From positions 54,825,902-54,889,901 of the forward strand of contig OZ038433.1 in the NCBI GenBank assembly GCA_964036275.1: 64,000 nt of DNA, written 5' to 3'. The translations under genes were made by a program, and so were the position numbers. The notes beneath the pieces were generated by a model. That model was not told the origin of the DNA. It worked only from the letters and a program-made list of their open reading frames with translations, and made no database searches. The DNA comes from Litoditis marina. Lineage: Eukaryota; Nematoda; Chromadorea; Rhabditida; Rhabditidae. Shown in pieces: positions 25,365-53,900 of this stretch. The stretch's first letter is position 1, and each line of letters begins with the position of its first letter.

Positions 25365-27723
25365 GGCCATGGACGATCTTCTGACACCTGACTGGGCCAT
25401 GACGGCTGCCACTGCATCCATGTCCACGTCACTCTCGGGGAGGGGCTCGTCGTTTCTGGGGGCCGTGGAGGGGTTCTGGATCTGGAACGATAATCAATAA
25501 CAATCAATAATCATATGTCAATTGATCTATCGTTCAATCAATAGTCAGTTGTCAGGAAATCGGTAAGGGGAACTCGGTATAGGATCAATTCTTCCCGAAG
25601 CAGGCCTTCACGGTGTTAGTTTTCCTACCGTAGTTTGTAGTTTGAACCCGTGGGTGTTTCAAGATGAAAGTACAAAAATGATTCGACCACTCACAATCAC
25701 AAATCATCGAACTACTGACAGGAGAGTACAGATATATAAACCAATCAAAAATATAGACTTTCAAACTTCGCTTTGGATCAAAAACACTCAAATGTTGCAT
25801 ACCTTGTCTCCGGGTAGTTTCTCCTGCTTGTGAGACGTCATCTTGATGGCATCAGTCTGCTCGAAGGGGAAGTCCGAGTCGAATTTCATGTATTCTGGAA
25901 AATGAAGAATGATTCAACCATCCCCATAGTTATTGATCTTGCAAACTAGTGAGTGTGTGAGTTTTTTTTTCAAAGAATTCAAATGATAAATAGTTTTAAA
26001 AAACTAGCGTGCACGCTAAGCTTGGATCATGATTTGTGGGGTTTTGAATCGAGTTCAGCATTTCAAGTTCTGAGTTTCATGGAGAATGTAAGTTTAATAT
26101 TAACAACACTAGTGATCAATCAAGCTATTGTGTACTACATCTGCCTGCGCAAGGATTAGTGGAAATCACGCCGTCATTCATATTTGTATTATCAGTGCAT
26201 CATTGGAGTGGCGTTACATGTTACTCTTCGTTGGTTTCGATCGACTTACCATTCAGGTCGAGTCCGCCGCTGTGATCCTGGTCGAAAGAGTAGAAGATCT
26301 TGGGGAAGTTCTCACGGGGCTTCACAAGGAATCTGGAGCAGAATTGGAATCATGACATGAAACATTGAACTGATATTCACAAAAGTATAATGTGAATGGA
26401 TGCGTTTTTAGCTGAATCATACATGGAGAAGTTTTTCTGGCAAAATTTGAGGGTTTACAGTGTCAATTGACGTTGAATAATGAAATATAGGTTTCTCACC
26501 TCTCAGCCAGAACTCGGATCATTTCTTCTTCGCTGAGAGCCATGTCGAAATCTTCGTCAAAGTCCTGGAGACAATATTTATTAATGGAAAACAAAACAAA
26601 CTGTGAAATAATAGTGTAGATTCATGTATAATGAAACATCGGCAATACTATCTATTGAAAATAGGAAATTCTCACCTCGAAAACTTTTCCGAAGTATTCT
26701 GCGCGCAGGGCGGCGCTCTTGCTGTTAACGCCATGGTAGTGCTCTTCATACTCATCTTGAGTTATGATGTCATCGTCTGAACGAAACAATACATTATACA
26801 ACTGTTTTAAGTCAGGACGATTATGTGGTCCAATCCCAATGCTTCAGTCCTTTAAACTGCAATACATTTTTCAATTGTAGTTTAAAGGAAGAGTGGTCCA
26901 CATTATCGTCCTTCTTCAACGTTTAATGTCTCTGTTCGTGATTTGAAAGAAGTTTTATATTTTATGGTGTGTTTATCATCTTTCAATCGTTATATTGATA
27001 TTTGTAAAAAAAAGTCATATGTGTTTTATGACATGGATATTCAAGTGAAAACCCACGATTTTTGTCCAGGGACTCGAACTCTTCCCGTTTGGCCTCCACG
27101 TACGCGAGTTCCATGTGCAAGAACTCGTCGAAAGTCAGTTCCTTGTTCTTGTTTTGGTCCGAGCGAATGAACTTCTCTTCTGCAAACGAATGTATCAGAA
27201 CATGTTCGCAGTTTCTTCCACAGTTCACAACGGACACAAAGGTTGCAAAGTTGAAACCTCGCCTAATCTCTAATCTCTAATCCTAATCCTCCAAGTTTTA
27301 GCACATAATCTTACCTATGTATGTTTGTTCAACATTAGAACTTCTTACTGCGCTTGTTTCCAATGTGGTTTCGGGATAGCGAAAAAGTGCACGTAAACCA
27401 TTGGGACGTAATGGAAGCAGTTATCAGCTCATACTTTCCCTGTATTTCTCTATGTATCTCACATATCTCACATGCTTGCATGTAAATAAATGAACAAATC
27501 AATATTTTCAATTGTGATGTGTTTCACACCATAGAAAACCTGCTTTCACGTGTTACTACACGTTTATCGTGACTTTTAATTTGCGCACGTGCTTACCATG
27601 ACTTTCGTGTTTCGTGAAAAATCCGGGCATGTTGAACATTTCCTCCGTTGCCTCCGGCAATGGAGCAGAGAGAGAAAGCACGAAGAGAGAGCAGAGGAGA
27701 CAGAGAAGGTGGCACGAGGACAT
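25362..27723 (-). CDS. secreted four-EF-hand calcium-binding protein (calumenin/reticulocalbin-like)
   Basis: Seven minus-strand exons in phase: 27597-27723, 27057-27179, 26676-26776, 26500-26564, 26250-26332, 25803-25894, 25362-25481 (236 aa). The N-terminus is a clear signal peptide (about residues 1-20, [15 protein letters not shown]). Four canonical EF-hand loops are visible: D50-E61 ([12 protein letters not shown]), D81-E92 ([12 protein letters not shown]), D120-E131 ([12 protein letters not shown]) and D156-E167 ([12 protein letters not shown]). The C-terminus ends RRSSMA and lacks the HDEF/HDEL retention signal of calumenin and reticulocalbin, so secretion or a different location is likely. 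It is shorter than typical six-EF-hand CREC proteins, so a distinct secretory EF-hand family is possible. The ATG is one base after ATTGCAG. Confidence 0.88.
26807..26920. mobile_element. TTAA-family MITE, copy 5
   Basis: TTAA at the left end, then GTCAGGACGATTATGTGG; the right end is CCACATTATCGTCCTTCTT. It lies in the intron between the EF-hand gene exons at 26676-26776 and 27057-27179. Confidence 0.8.
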
Positions 27724-28697
27724 TCTGCAATAACATAGAATGAGTATATATTTAGTTATATTGTTGGTTCTATTTGTTGAGCCGAATTCGACTTGATATG
27801 ATTATTTATATACTACAACATGTTGGGGTATATAAACAGAGGAACATTGAGACTAAGTAGTTAGTGCATTACTTACTACACTTTACACTAGTAAATAAAT
27901 AAAAAGGTAATCGAAATGCTCAATGAATGAAACAAGAAAAAAAACTCAAACTGAATGCTAAAAACCGAAATATCCATTCAATTGAATTTTGTTTCGTTTG
28001 CTGACGTTAACAATGCTGGAGTGTTTCACGCCGTGCTATATAAAGTGCTCCACTATACATCGCTAGTTTGATGAAAAAACTGATAAAATTAGTCAACTGA
28101 ATAAAACAGAGAAGACTGTGTTCGGCTTGGTGTTAAGGTGTTCCGAACGTTCCTTTTATAGCGGGTTCACATTGTTTTCCCGCGAGATGGGCGGAGTCTC
28201 ACACATTCCCTAAACTAAGGAATGCAGATGACAGAGAAGGCGAGAGAGCACGGGAATCAGAGAGACTCAGATAGGTCAACCATGATGTAGTTATAGTAGG
28301 GAGAAGGAATGCGGGACGAACGTTTTTGTCGGCGAGATCAGGCTACGTAAACATTATGACTGAACAAGTTGAAAAAGCTGTGGGGATTAGAAAACCTTTG
28401 GGCTAACTTTTTTCCAAACCGAGTTCTCCCGAACCAAAATCGAACGTAGTTCTCCCAAACTAGTTGTTTAGGTAAGAAACCGAACTGTTCCGTATTCAAT
28501 TCGGAACCTCTGTGGACGTTATGAAAAGTGGAAAATATATTTATCAGCCTAGTCATGATAATTGTCAAACAGTGAGATGCGATAGCGTTTTTTTATCCCA
28601 CATTGCTTAACGGATGAAGTGTAAGAATAGAACACACTGTCAAGTGCAGTTCGATTTAAAACCAGAAACTTGCAAAGTAAGTGTGATTCTGACGGAC

Positions 28698-29390
28698 CTT
28701 GAAAACGTTGGTCCCCAACTTCACAGTGGTTCAACCAATGAGTGATATGTATGCTCACATAGATAGTAACAACCTCTACCATAAACATCTGAAATGAGGT
28801 ATGGCATCTCGTCGGGATAATCGTTTTCACAGCTCCACTTCTGTGTTCAGCGTGAACAATGAATAGTCACGCGAAATTCCCCTAACACGCGTCGAGAAGA
28901 TAGAATTATGTGCACGTTTGTTCACGTTCTACACATGACTATTTGCTGTTCCATTTAACCTGACTTGACTGGGTACCTCTTCGAAACTTTGACTCCACCT
29001 AGATTTTTTCATTTTCATTATCTTTCGTTGTGTTTCAAATAGTTCCTACAATTCCTAGATATTCACCGATTCAATCGATATTCTAATTTATTTATCCAAA
29101 CTTCTATCATATCCTACCCCCGATCACGTGTTTACACTGTCTATTTTGGTCACGTCTCATATGATCGAGGCGAAAAAGAGTCCGCATGTGATAACCGTTC
29201 ATCATGCTCGAATATCTCCCCCAAACTAGTTGTTGACGCCAAAGGGCGACAGAATTATCATTAGGGCGCGCCTATCCTACTTAGAGCCTGATCACTGAAC
29301 AGTCAGCTTTCACCTGGAAACCTTCTGACGTAGGGCAGGCAGCCTTGAAACATTCGACCGCGCTGTGGAAGGAATGCCCGCAAATAAGAT
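28698..29390 (-). CDS. candidate exons of a small cysteine-containing protein
   Basis: Two minus-strand segments have good splice borders and compatible phase: 29314-29390 (…ICGHSFHSAVECFKAACP…, donor CAG|GTGAAA) and 28698-28788 (VEVVTIYVSIHITHW, then HCEVGDQRFQ, donor G|GTCCG). The cysteine spacing suggests a secreted or extracellular protein, but the family is not recognised. A possible last exon (after CGTCCACAG near 28515) would end in VPN-stop. No start exon was found. Confidence 0.25.
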
Positions 29391-32004
29391 CTGAACGACA
29401 AAAACGGTCTGATCGGAGAACATTTCGCAGATACGATGTCGTTAAATATCCATGAAGTTCATGTCATAGATTTGATGTAAGAAACATGAATTTTGGTCAC
29501 AACCACACCAACATAAAAATGTAGTGTGTAGAGTTTTATACTCAAGAAGAACTGTAATTTCTGAATATCATCGGTTCACCAATTGAAACTTCCGATTGCA
29601 AATACATGTGCTCAATGAACAGTTCACCACTTTTCTGTTTGTTCCGCATCTGATGGAGTTACAAATGCCTTCCTCTTTCTACATGAGAGTCTTAGTTTTA
29701 CCTCGTCGAGCTGATTATTCTACAGTTGCAATCAGCCCTTTAAAGGATGATTGAAACATTTGAATCATACTCGAAGTACGACCAACGAAAGTCTAAAAAT
29801 AGACGGGAAACGCCGACTCGATCTGTCGCGAATGCCTCACATCAGTCACACATTCCCACTCGGTTTTTCGCCGAAGTTATTCAGTTTTTCGATCTGTTTG
29901 GCGCCAGACCATAACAAGTCCATTCTGCGATTATGAACTACCGAGAATGAACCAGAACAGCTCTATACTTCTAGAATGAGAATGATGATTCACTTTGGTT
30001 CTAGCCGGAATTTGTGATAACCTAGTAACGTAGCAGCCGAAACGTAACATTTTCTCGAGACTGTGTTTCAAAACGTGCGGAATCACAGTAGGTACGTTGG
30101 GTTTTTCATAGAGAGCAAAACTAACGTCGTTGCTCTGAAGAAAGGAATACTACCTATTGTGAATAAAAAAATAACTGGTGCAAATCTCGTACTCTCGCGT
30201 TCGCGTTTCAGTTCACTGATGTAGTTTTGGTTTACGTTTACTGCAACGCTCACTTTACGGACAACCTAATGTGAAGCACTCGTGTATTTATGAAAGCGTT
30301 ATTAAGAAGAAGACACCATAGTTCCATAGTGTACAACGTTCTGCTGTGTAACAACTATCTCGAGTCTCGTTTTGTTCGTTACTATGCTGCGTTCATCGTT
30401 TATGTGATATAGATATAGTAAGTAGTAAAGCTTGCTTCATTCTTTGTTCTTGATCTATATGAATATCATTGATAACGTACATTTGTTTACATAATAGTGT
30501 CTGAACATAACCTGAAAACTGAAAGTACGGCTCTTCCTGTAAAACTCTACGATACGTGAACCGTGGTTTTTCATGATGCTCTGACGTTCAGTAGAGAACT
30601 GATGGACCCTTTGTGATTGGTTTCTGATCATCCCAACGGAAGGGGAACAGTTCTACGGAACATTTCAGTCAAAAGTGGCCATTAACTACGACCCAACACA
30701 ACCATTTTCTTTGACTCCACTCATTTCATGAATTCGGAACTTTTTCGATTCTCTCGTGTCCATTGAAGCGAAGTCAACGCTTTTTAGTTTTTAGCAAAAA
30801 GAGGTACTGTAAGTGTTTACAGATAGTGAAACGAAGTGTACCAGGACCCAAACATTCTCATGATTGATTATCACCTTAAAAGTGTTTGTCCGTCTGTAAC
30901 GCACTTGAATGTTTTGACCAGAAACCGGTATCATAACCGTTCACAAATGACTTGTGACACTGGCTGACTAATTGCTGTACAACTTGACAAGCAGCGCGGT
31001 CAGAACAGGTTGGACGGGCGAGAGTACGTGACTATACTGTTATAATTGCCTGGTTTAAAGATTCACGAAACAAATAGAATGTGGTATTCATGTCGACGTG
31101 CACTTCTCCAGTTAGCCTGAATTTTTGGAAGAGGGCTTCCGTATAAACAGAAACTCGACACTGAACAAGAATTTTCAATTGCTTGTAGTGAGAATAACAG
31201 AAATGTATCCAACTGACTCGGATTCTCCTAATTTCTAATGTATCGAATACTGAATCAATACGGAATGTTTGTTTCAGATCCATAGGGGTTAAACTGAAGA
31301 TACACGGTACACGCCGAGTCATTCAACAGTCCTAGCTCATCAGACCAACGCCTTTTTCAACCAACCTCTCACCTATCACCTCTACTAGCACGTTCTTTTC
31401 GGAAATTTTGATTGATTTGGGCGAGCATAATATCTTGTTCACATCCTCGAGGCGCAGACACATCGGACTAAATAATAATATGTGAAAGTAATCTATCTCC
31501 TCTTTCGCTTTCTCTTCTGCCCGAGGCTCAGAGGATAGTTCGTAGTTGTGGTATCGTTCCTGTGAGATCACTTCAACCTCATCAAGGCGAAAATCATGTA
31601 CTTCATGCGAAACTCGTGTCTCGTGAGAAACTCATACGAACTTCTCATGAGATTTGAGGTATTGCATGGTTCATGAGGTTTGCCTGACAAACTTGCGGTT
31701 TCAATTTTCATGTATAGGTATATATCAGCGTGCTAGTATACTCCGTTCCACCGATCGATAACTTTCTACAGTAATACTTCGATTATTTAAAGACTTTTTT
31801 CTGATCAGTAAACAGACTTTCGTATTATTTCTCTTGCAGGTTGGTAGCACCAACTGTGAAGTACAAAATGGAAAAGTTTTGACTGTTTCCGAAAACTTCT
31901 ATCTATCAAAAGTGTACTTGCAAAATGCACAATCTTACTGTAAAGGGCTATTGTTGAGTGAAACAGACTATATGAACAACGCCAAATGCCTGTTCCGAAT
32001 ATGC

Positions 32005-32218
32005 TTAAAGGAGACCGGAACACCACCCTGAATGTCAGAAAGCTGCTGTATCCTACTCTACACATCAGACGCATTGCGCTTCGCGTGGCGTTGTCATGTG
32101 CATGTCACGTGGACTGATCAAACTAATCTACGAGTTAACTGTGCTCTCTGCTCTCAATACAGTGGAGAGCAGCCCCAAGATAATATTTGCTCAAGTTGTG
32201 TTCCAGTCTCCTTTACAT
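32005..32218. repeat. TIR element (family H), copy 1
   Basis: Begins TTAAAGGAGACCGGAACAC and ends with the inverse GTGTTCCAGTCTCCTTTAC. A related element lies in inverted orientation at about 50173-50370 upstream of the second receptor. Confidence 0.65.
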
Positions 32219-32304
32219 AGTGAAGTACGATAGTTAACCAAAGAAGATTGGTTCAATTGAAGGCAACAGTATATAATTTAGTTTGACCGATTGACGACGT
32301 ACAT

Positions 32305-32475
32305 ACATATAGTCGCCATTTTCCCCATAAAGACAGAAGAGGGTTCAACTAATTGAGCGATGCGGGGCGAGCGGTCGTTGATTATCTGTCAGCAGTTGAC
32401 AGAGTATGTAGTTCAATGATACGCAGACCAACTGCCGATCGCCAAACCCCGTCCCATACAAAATCCTCAGAAAGA
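32305..32475 (-). repeat. family F repeat, copy 1
   Basis: Matches in inverse orientation the ~190-bp repeat found in four introns of the second receptor (GTCGCCATTTTCCCCATAAA end; GAGCGATGCGGGGCGAGCGG core). Confidence 0.7.
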
Positions 32476-32510
32476 ATGGCGCCAATTTTCTGCGATTTGG
32501 CCAGCTAGAA

Positions 32511-32585
32511 AAGCGAGAGAGAGTGTGCAGGTCAATGAGGCCGCAGACCTCTGGGTCTCTCTGACCTGCACACTCTCTCGCTCAG
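32511..32585. repeat. perfect short inverted repeat
   Basis: AGCGAGAGAGAGTGTGCAGG...TCA is mirrored by TGACCTGCACACTCTCTCGCT about 30 bp later (21-23-bp arms, one extra GA in the left arm). A degenerate relative lies at 455-560. Confidence 0.7.
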
Positions 32586-32629
32586 CCAATAAGAAGTGGC
32601 TGGCCAATTGGCCGGTAATTGTTTGAGGA

Positions 32630-32975
32630 TGGTACGGTGTCCACATATTTCATATTTCATATTTATTCTTTCACGTCGCTTCGTTACGAGGCGGTGATCA
32701 TCATACATGTCACAGATCTTTGTAGTAGCAGTTTCTTCTGAGTTGATCTTGGTCCCTCCTTCATTGAAGACATCTTGGTGGATTATCGAATGCTCTAATG
32801 GCATTGATCCAGTGACATGCGAGAAACTTCTTGGAAGGAGGGAGAAGAACTGCTTGCGAACATGCATTCCTGTTGGGAATACGGACCAGCGATTCCCAGT
32901 CGCGCGTGGCCCGGGTTTTCTATCGCGCCAATCGCCTTCACGTCCGGCGTTCGCCATCTCGGATACCTGAATTGG
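32630..32975. repeat. family G segment, copy 1
   Basis: About 340 bp shared, in opposite orientation, with about 49600-49895 (both contain CATACATGTCACAGATCTTTG and GGGAATCGCTGG words or their inverses). Translations of the two copies share SIIH/GSMP-like fragments, hinting at decayed coding sequence, but no intact frame exists. Confidence 0.6.
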
Positions 32976-33144
32976 ACACGTAGTGTAGAGATGGTAAAAA
33001 CAGGGAAACGAAGAGAGCTCTCTTCCACCAACCAGTAGAGACTACAGCATGATAGAAAACTCCACAACGGTTTGGCAAATCCTATACATTCGCTAGACAG
33101 TTGAGTGCACTTGAGTTATCTAGATATTTTACGTAATACTGGCT

Positions 33145-33270
33145 ATACCGTCAGTAAATCGCACAGTCACGTGAAACATGTTGAACACAGCAGAACTCAG
33201 AAACGTAAAATGACAGAGTGCAGAATTCCTCATTAGATTGCTAACTACATGAACATTCACTTTACTTCCC
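33145..33270 (+). repeat. family B repeat (CACGTGAAACATG), copy 1
   Basis: About 125-bp repeat with CACAGTCACGTGAAACATG, CAGCAGAACTCAGAAACGT and CCTCATTAGA. Other copies: 47655-47760 (-), 49015-49145, 53910-54035, 55112-55235, 59372-59475 (-), 60012-60140, 60880-60985 (-); fragment 63850-63910. Confidence 0.75.
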
Positions 33271-33297
33271 GAATACTACATCGTTGGAAGCCTAAAA

Positions 33298-33455
33298 AGT
33301 ATGTCTACGCTTTTACAGACATTATTGCGTTTTTTAATGAAGGATTACAATCTCTTAGCGGGTAAGTGCAGTATACAGAGCCAGTATATTGGATATGAAG
33401 TGCTTCTTCGCCAGCATATTTAAGGGATTCAGGTAATTTTGCGCTGACATGTATC
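33298..33455 (+). promoter_or_regulatory. conserved proximal promoter of receptor cyclase A
   Basis: About 160 bp directly upstream of the start codon is clearly alignable with 50750-50907 in front of the second receptor (shared words TCTACGCTTTTACAGACATT, TTTTTAATGAAGGATTACAA, GAAGTGCTTCTT, GCATATTTAAGGGATT), although other non-coding parts of the two loci do not align except for dispersed repeats. ATATTTAAGG, about 40 bp before the ATG, is a TATA-like candidate. Confidence 0.6.
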
Positions 33456-48950
<15,495 letters not shown>

Positions 48951-49599
48951 ACAGACAACATCTTCACGTTCATTGGTTGTTAGTCCTTGTCCTATATGTA
49001 CTTCACCTTGTATGCTGTTGGCCAATCGCCCAAGTCACGTGAAACATTGTTAAAGACAGCAGAACTCAGAAACCTGCAATCACAAAGTGCACTATGCCTC
49101 ATTAGAATGTTAACTTTACGTGACTATTAAATTTACTTCTAGTGAAGGGTTGTTCACTGTTTCAGTAGAAATAAACTTCTTTAGTGTCCCGGATTCTTGT
49201 TCTGTTTAGATTGTTCATTGTTCATTGCACCAGAATTACACTTTAATTTCTATCACATGGCATGGCTTCATTTTTATCTTTTTCTTTTATAAATACTAAA
49301 GTAGCCCGATATCAACACTTAGTTGAGCTCGTTCATACCAGCAACGTGGTTTTGTATAATAATTTCAACTTCCTAGTTGTTTTTAATATTTTAATATATG
49401 CTTTAAAAGAGGGGTTAAACAAATGATGGCCTGGCAGCACAGTGAAAATCTTTGAAAAAAGGAGGGGCACAGAAACAAATTCCGCCTCAATGTAAATACT
49501 TCCGCATCGCGAGAGCGGAAGAACAACTATACAAATAATTGTCTGGAGCTGTCTTGTACTATACTTTATTAATATTCCGAAACCCGTGTAATCGCGTAC

Positions 49600-49895
49600 A
49601 ACTCTACTGGTTGTAAGACGGAGGCTCTCTCCGACGGGACAGGATACCCGGGCCACGCGCGACTGGGAATCGCTGGCCCGTATTCCCAACAGGAATGCAT
49701 GTTCACGAGCAGTCTCTTCCCCTCCCTCCAAGAAGTCTCTCGCATGTTTGGATCAATGCCACAAGAGCAATCGATAATCCATCATGATGGAAAGGAAAGA
49801 GACCAAGATCGAATCTGGAGAAGCTGCGGTTACAAAGATCTGTGACATGTATGATGACCACCGCCTCGTAACGAGGCGACGTGAATGACTAAATA
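49600..49895. repeat. family G segment, copy 2 (inverted)
   Basis: Inverse counterpart of 32630-32975; contains CCCGGGCCACGCGCGACTGG and AAAGATCTGTGACATGTATG. Also holds a GCCTCGTAACGAGGC palindrome. Confidence 0.6.
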
Positions 49896-50172
49896 TGTGA
49901 CAAAAATGTGAAATACTTCTACTAGCCCTTTCACAACATACCGGAAATGCTGTTGTTCGATTTGCATAAACATCCAAATATGATGCGCATTACGTCTTTT
50001 CCGTGATATGTTGTGAAACAAGAAAAAAAGATCAAGTTCGGATCTCAAGAAGCTGTGACACCCTACTTTTCATTGGACTTGCTGCGTTCCGTGCAGCGAG
50101 TGAAGTCTTCCCATCTACTCATATTCGCGGCTCATTGAAAATTTTGTACCTGGGAGATAGCTTGATTCTCAT

Positions 50173-50370
50173 TAAAGGAGACCGGAACACAACTTGAGCA
50201 GAGGTCCTGTTTCGGGCTGCTTTAAACTGTATTGAGATCAAAGAGCACAAATAACTCCTATATTAGTTTGATCAGTGCACGTGACATTCACATGACAAGC
50301 CGCGCGACACGCAACGCGTCCAACCAAAAGTAGGATACAGCAGCTTTACGAGAAACCATGTTGCTCTCCG
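50173..50370. repeat. family H element, copy 2 (inverted)
   Basis: Begins TTAAAGGAGACCGGAACACA and continues AACTTGAGCA, the inverse of the right end of 32005-32218; shares GATCAGT-CACGTGACAT and AGTAGGATACAGCAGC. Confidence 0.6.
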
Positions 50371-50749
50371 GTCGAAATCCGAAAATCGCGCGGTTCCACT
50401 GGTTCGTAAGGTTTTTCTCGATCTAGTGCGCGCTTCATTTATTTATAAGATGTGGTGTTCTTTTTCCATGAGATGAAGCGAGCTAAGCAGAATGCAAACT
50501 GAAACTTTGAAAAAAAACTTACATATTAAATAATAAGTATCCAATCCCAATGCTATCGCCTCATTATGAACGTTTGCTTATATGGAACTCACTAAAAACT
50601 TGAGGGCTCTCGAGCTATCTGCAGTAAAGATCATACATCGTGATCAACAGGGTTTTTGCAGAAGCTTCATTCTTGAAAGCCTTGTTCTATATTATTAGAG
50701 CCATATGACATACGTATCTTGTGTGAATCCGTGCAAAAACTGCTGAAAA

Positions 50750-50907
50750 AGTAAGTCTACGCTTTTACAGACATTATTGCTCTTTTTAATGAAGGATTAC
50801 AAATCCTAAGCGGGATAGTACAAGCTATAAAGCCTGTATATTAAAGATGAAGTGCTTCTTTGCTAGCATATTTAAGGGATTTGGGTAATTTTGAGCTCAG
50901 ATGTAAC
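50750..50907 (+). promoter_or_regulatory. conserved proximal promoter of receptor cyclase B
   Basis: Aligns with 33298-33455 upstream of receptor A, including TCTACGCTTTTACAGACATT and the TATA-like ATATTTAAGGGATT about 40 bp before the ATG. Confidence 0.6.
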
Positions 50908-53900
50908 ATGATTCCCTACTTAACTACGGTAAGTATCTTTCAGACCAATTTCAATTCTCCATACTCGTAACAGTGGGTAGCCATATCATGCTCCAACAAA
51001 GACTGTAATCTTCATTCATTGCATTCGCAAGTAGGCATTGTTTCGGCGAATATAATTCAAAAATGTGAAGATAATAACATATTTCAGCGTTGCCAGAAGC
51101 TAGCTAGTTTTCAAATTTTCATCGTTATCGAGAAGTTTCAAATCCGATTCCTAGTTGCGGACTAAGCCGATTGTTCCAAATGAGCAATTCCAAAACAGGA
51201 AAGCCTCTGAAACAACTTCAACCCACGTTTCAAAGTGGTTGAAGCCACACGCGGTGGCAAACATTTAGAAGTGAAGATGTTTTGAGGTGCGTCAGCGGGC
51301 GAGTTCTTAACCCGGTACTTCGTGAACCCACCAAGCATTCACCGGCTTACCTGATATGGTTGACGAAATACCCGTTTCTTGTGGAAATGGTGTTTTGCTT
51401 ATTATAGTTTTAGATGAAATATGTTTTTCCAGGTGATCATGCTCGCAACATTGGTAGACTCCCAGCAGACAATCACTGTTGGTCTGATGCAATTCATGAA
51501 CGTCTCACATCGATATCAGAAGTACATCGGCTACTGGGTGAGAGTTGTGCGAAAGCAGCTAGGAAAACTATTAAGAGTACTATTAAGAATTCTTTTCAAC
51601 GCGTCCATCAATCCGACACTCTGTCTAACGTTCTCTAGATTCCTACATGAACTAACATACTGGAACAGTTCACCTATAGGAAGCGTGGAGCCTGAAATTG
51701 TGACAGTTGTTTCGTGAACATGATGGTTTCTAGGCTAAAATATCTTGTTTGTCAGATAATTCAAAACGTAGGTCGGAAATCAACGCATCCTTCACACCCA
51801 AGTCTCAGTATTTTATTGTTAGCGGTGAATGAAATTATCGCGCAAAAACTGAAGCGCGTTCACAACTTTTACAATTGTATTAGATGTCTTACAATAACGA
51901 GAGAAACGAAAACAACGGTGGAGAGGTTTATTCATTTATGTCTCTCGCCGAAATCGAACCTACGAGCAAACCATTCGTAACAGGGCGCTAACACCACGCT
52001 GTTAGAGCACATAACCGCCTTAAGCTTCGGAATCGAAGAAATGTTTGCATACACAGCGGAAAGTGAGAAATACAGTACTCTCCCGCATTTCCGTTGACGA
52101 CGACTATGTGGTTTCATTTCCAGAGCAGTGCGTCCGCTGTAGACATTGCGATGGAGAGGGTCAAAAACGAGCGTCTCATTGACGGAATCGAAGTGAAGTG
52201 AGAAACTGATATTGGCCATTACATGTTCTACCAATGGTGAAGTATTACCGTAGTTACCGCAGTGACATAGGGTGAACGCGTTCTTGAAGGTTCGATACAA
52301 AACCGAGCCAGTTGCATACTCAAACAAAACTCTGAGAACGGAGCCCTAAGACAAACGCTATTTCATACGCTATTTCTCTGCTCTTACATCCCGCCGGGAT
52401 ATAAGAGGTGCGAAATAGTGTAACAGAGCGAGAGACGCAGGATGGGATGAAGGTGCCGGGATCTTATAGCATACGTACTCAGAAGTGAAATGAAAAAGAA
52501 TGTTTATTCGCGATTGAACACGTGAATAACACATCCTTACACACATACACAGTGTTCGAAGTTCTAATTGAAAGACGAGTCTCCTTCCTTCCATCAATCG
52601 AATGTTGCAACAATTCTTAGGTTCGAGCCTGTGGGTGTCAGCTGTATCGAGGATAAGGCAGCTGGATTGGCCATCGATCTGATCACGAATAAAAATGTCA
52701 GCTGTATTATTGGACCAGTTTGTAATGATGGTTGGTTTTCAATTCTGCGAGTTTATTCGAGAAGAAGAATGTCACTGATAGTCATAGAAAGTTTCAGATA
52801 GTTCGACTTTGCTTCCAACCTAGAGAGTAAAGATGAGCGCAGTTCATAATGTTGAAGAACGACGATTGTGTGGTCCAATCCCAACGCGTCAGCTCTCTAA
52901 ACTGCAATACATTTTTCAATTGCAGTTTAAAGGACCGTTGACACGGGATTGGTCCACATAATCGTCCTTCTTTCAGCGTGACTATACGTTTAACTAGTGA
53001 CAACGTTAGAAAAATATCTGCCCACACACGCGTTACACAAATAGATAGTGCAACCTCTTTGCTGAGAGCGTGCAACATGCATTAGTATGCGACTCGTGGT
53101 TGTATGAATGAAAAAACTGTATAGTAGGTTCATCCAAAGCACAAACTACCTCAGTAACACTGCATCGAAGGGTGAACACGTTGTATTGCTTGTTTCTCAC
53201 TCATCGTGCACTCTTTTACTTTCCGTTCACTATGAAGGACTACATTTTCATCACGTGAGCAAGTGATGTGTTGAAAAGGTGAAAACGTGATCATTGTCGG
53301 TCTCCTGTAATATTACTCACGTCAGCCGCTCTGGTGGTAGCAGTTATTGGCTCCTACTACAACGTACCCGTATTCACGTGGGGCCAGGTGACGACGTCCG
53401 AAATACAAGATCCCGATCGATATCCGACCGCCATTTCCATTTCACCAAACTCGGCCGCGTGAGTTGTGTGAAACTTTTGCATGTTCTAACCGAGAGAGCC
53501 CAAAAATAAAAGATCGGAATCGATATAGTTACAGTGAACGAAAATGGTTAAAAGAAAGAATATAAAGTTGTAACGTTATCACGGCGATCTTGTTCTTAAG
53601 CACCAGTCATCTACAAAACTCCCTCAAAAAAGTAGAGAATGGTCTTGTGAAGGGATTGTGTTTGTCGAGCACGCATAGTCCAGAAAAACTGCAAGTATGG
53701 TATTCAATTTATGTTGAATTGAACAATTGTTTCAGAGTGGCAAGAGCCATCTTCAAGACAATGGAATACTTTCAATGGAAAGAATTCGCCCTGCTCACTT
53801 CGAACTCGGCCTCAAAATGTCCCTATATCAAGAACGATCTTGAGGTGAATTTCAATGAATAATCCAGAAAATTGTAGATCTAATCAAATGGCGCATTGTA

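Larger units (their letters stand above)
27724..33297. other. gene-poor region between the EF-hand gene and the receptor cyclase
   Basis: It should contain the EF-hand gene promoter (minus strand) and receptor upstream sequence. I see the weak exon candidates at 28698-29390 and repeat segments at 32005-33270, but no gene I can support with confidence. TATA-like words occur at about 27836 and 28033. Confidence 0.5.
48951..50749. other. intergenic region between receptor cyclases A and B
   Basis: 3' flank of receptor A (AATAAA at 49170-49175), then a family B repeat (49015-49145), an inverted family G segment (about 49600-49895) and an inverted family H element (about 50173-50370). No coding gene recognised. 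Confidence 0.6.

Noticed and set aside
31332..31571. 79-codon minus-strand frame
   Set aside because: No family resemblance, no supporting splice structure and no composition shift; it remains an unsupported frame.
32532..32957. 141-codon minus-strand frame in the family G segment
   Set aside because: The related copy at 49.6-49.9 kb does not keep the frame, and it crosses an inverted repeat and a palindrome; it is more likely decayed repeat sequence.
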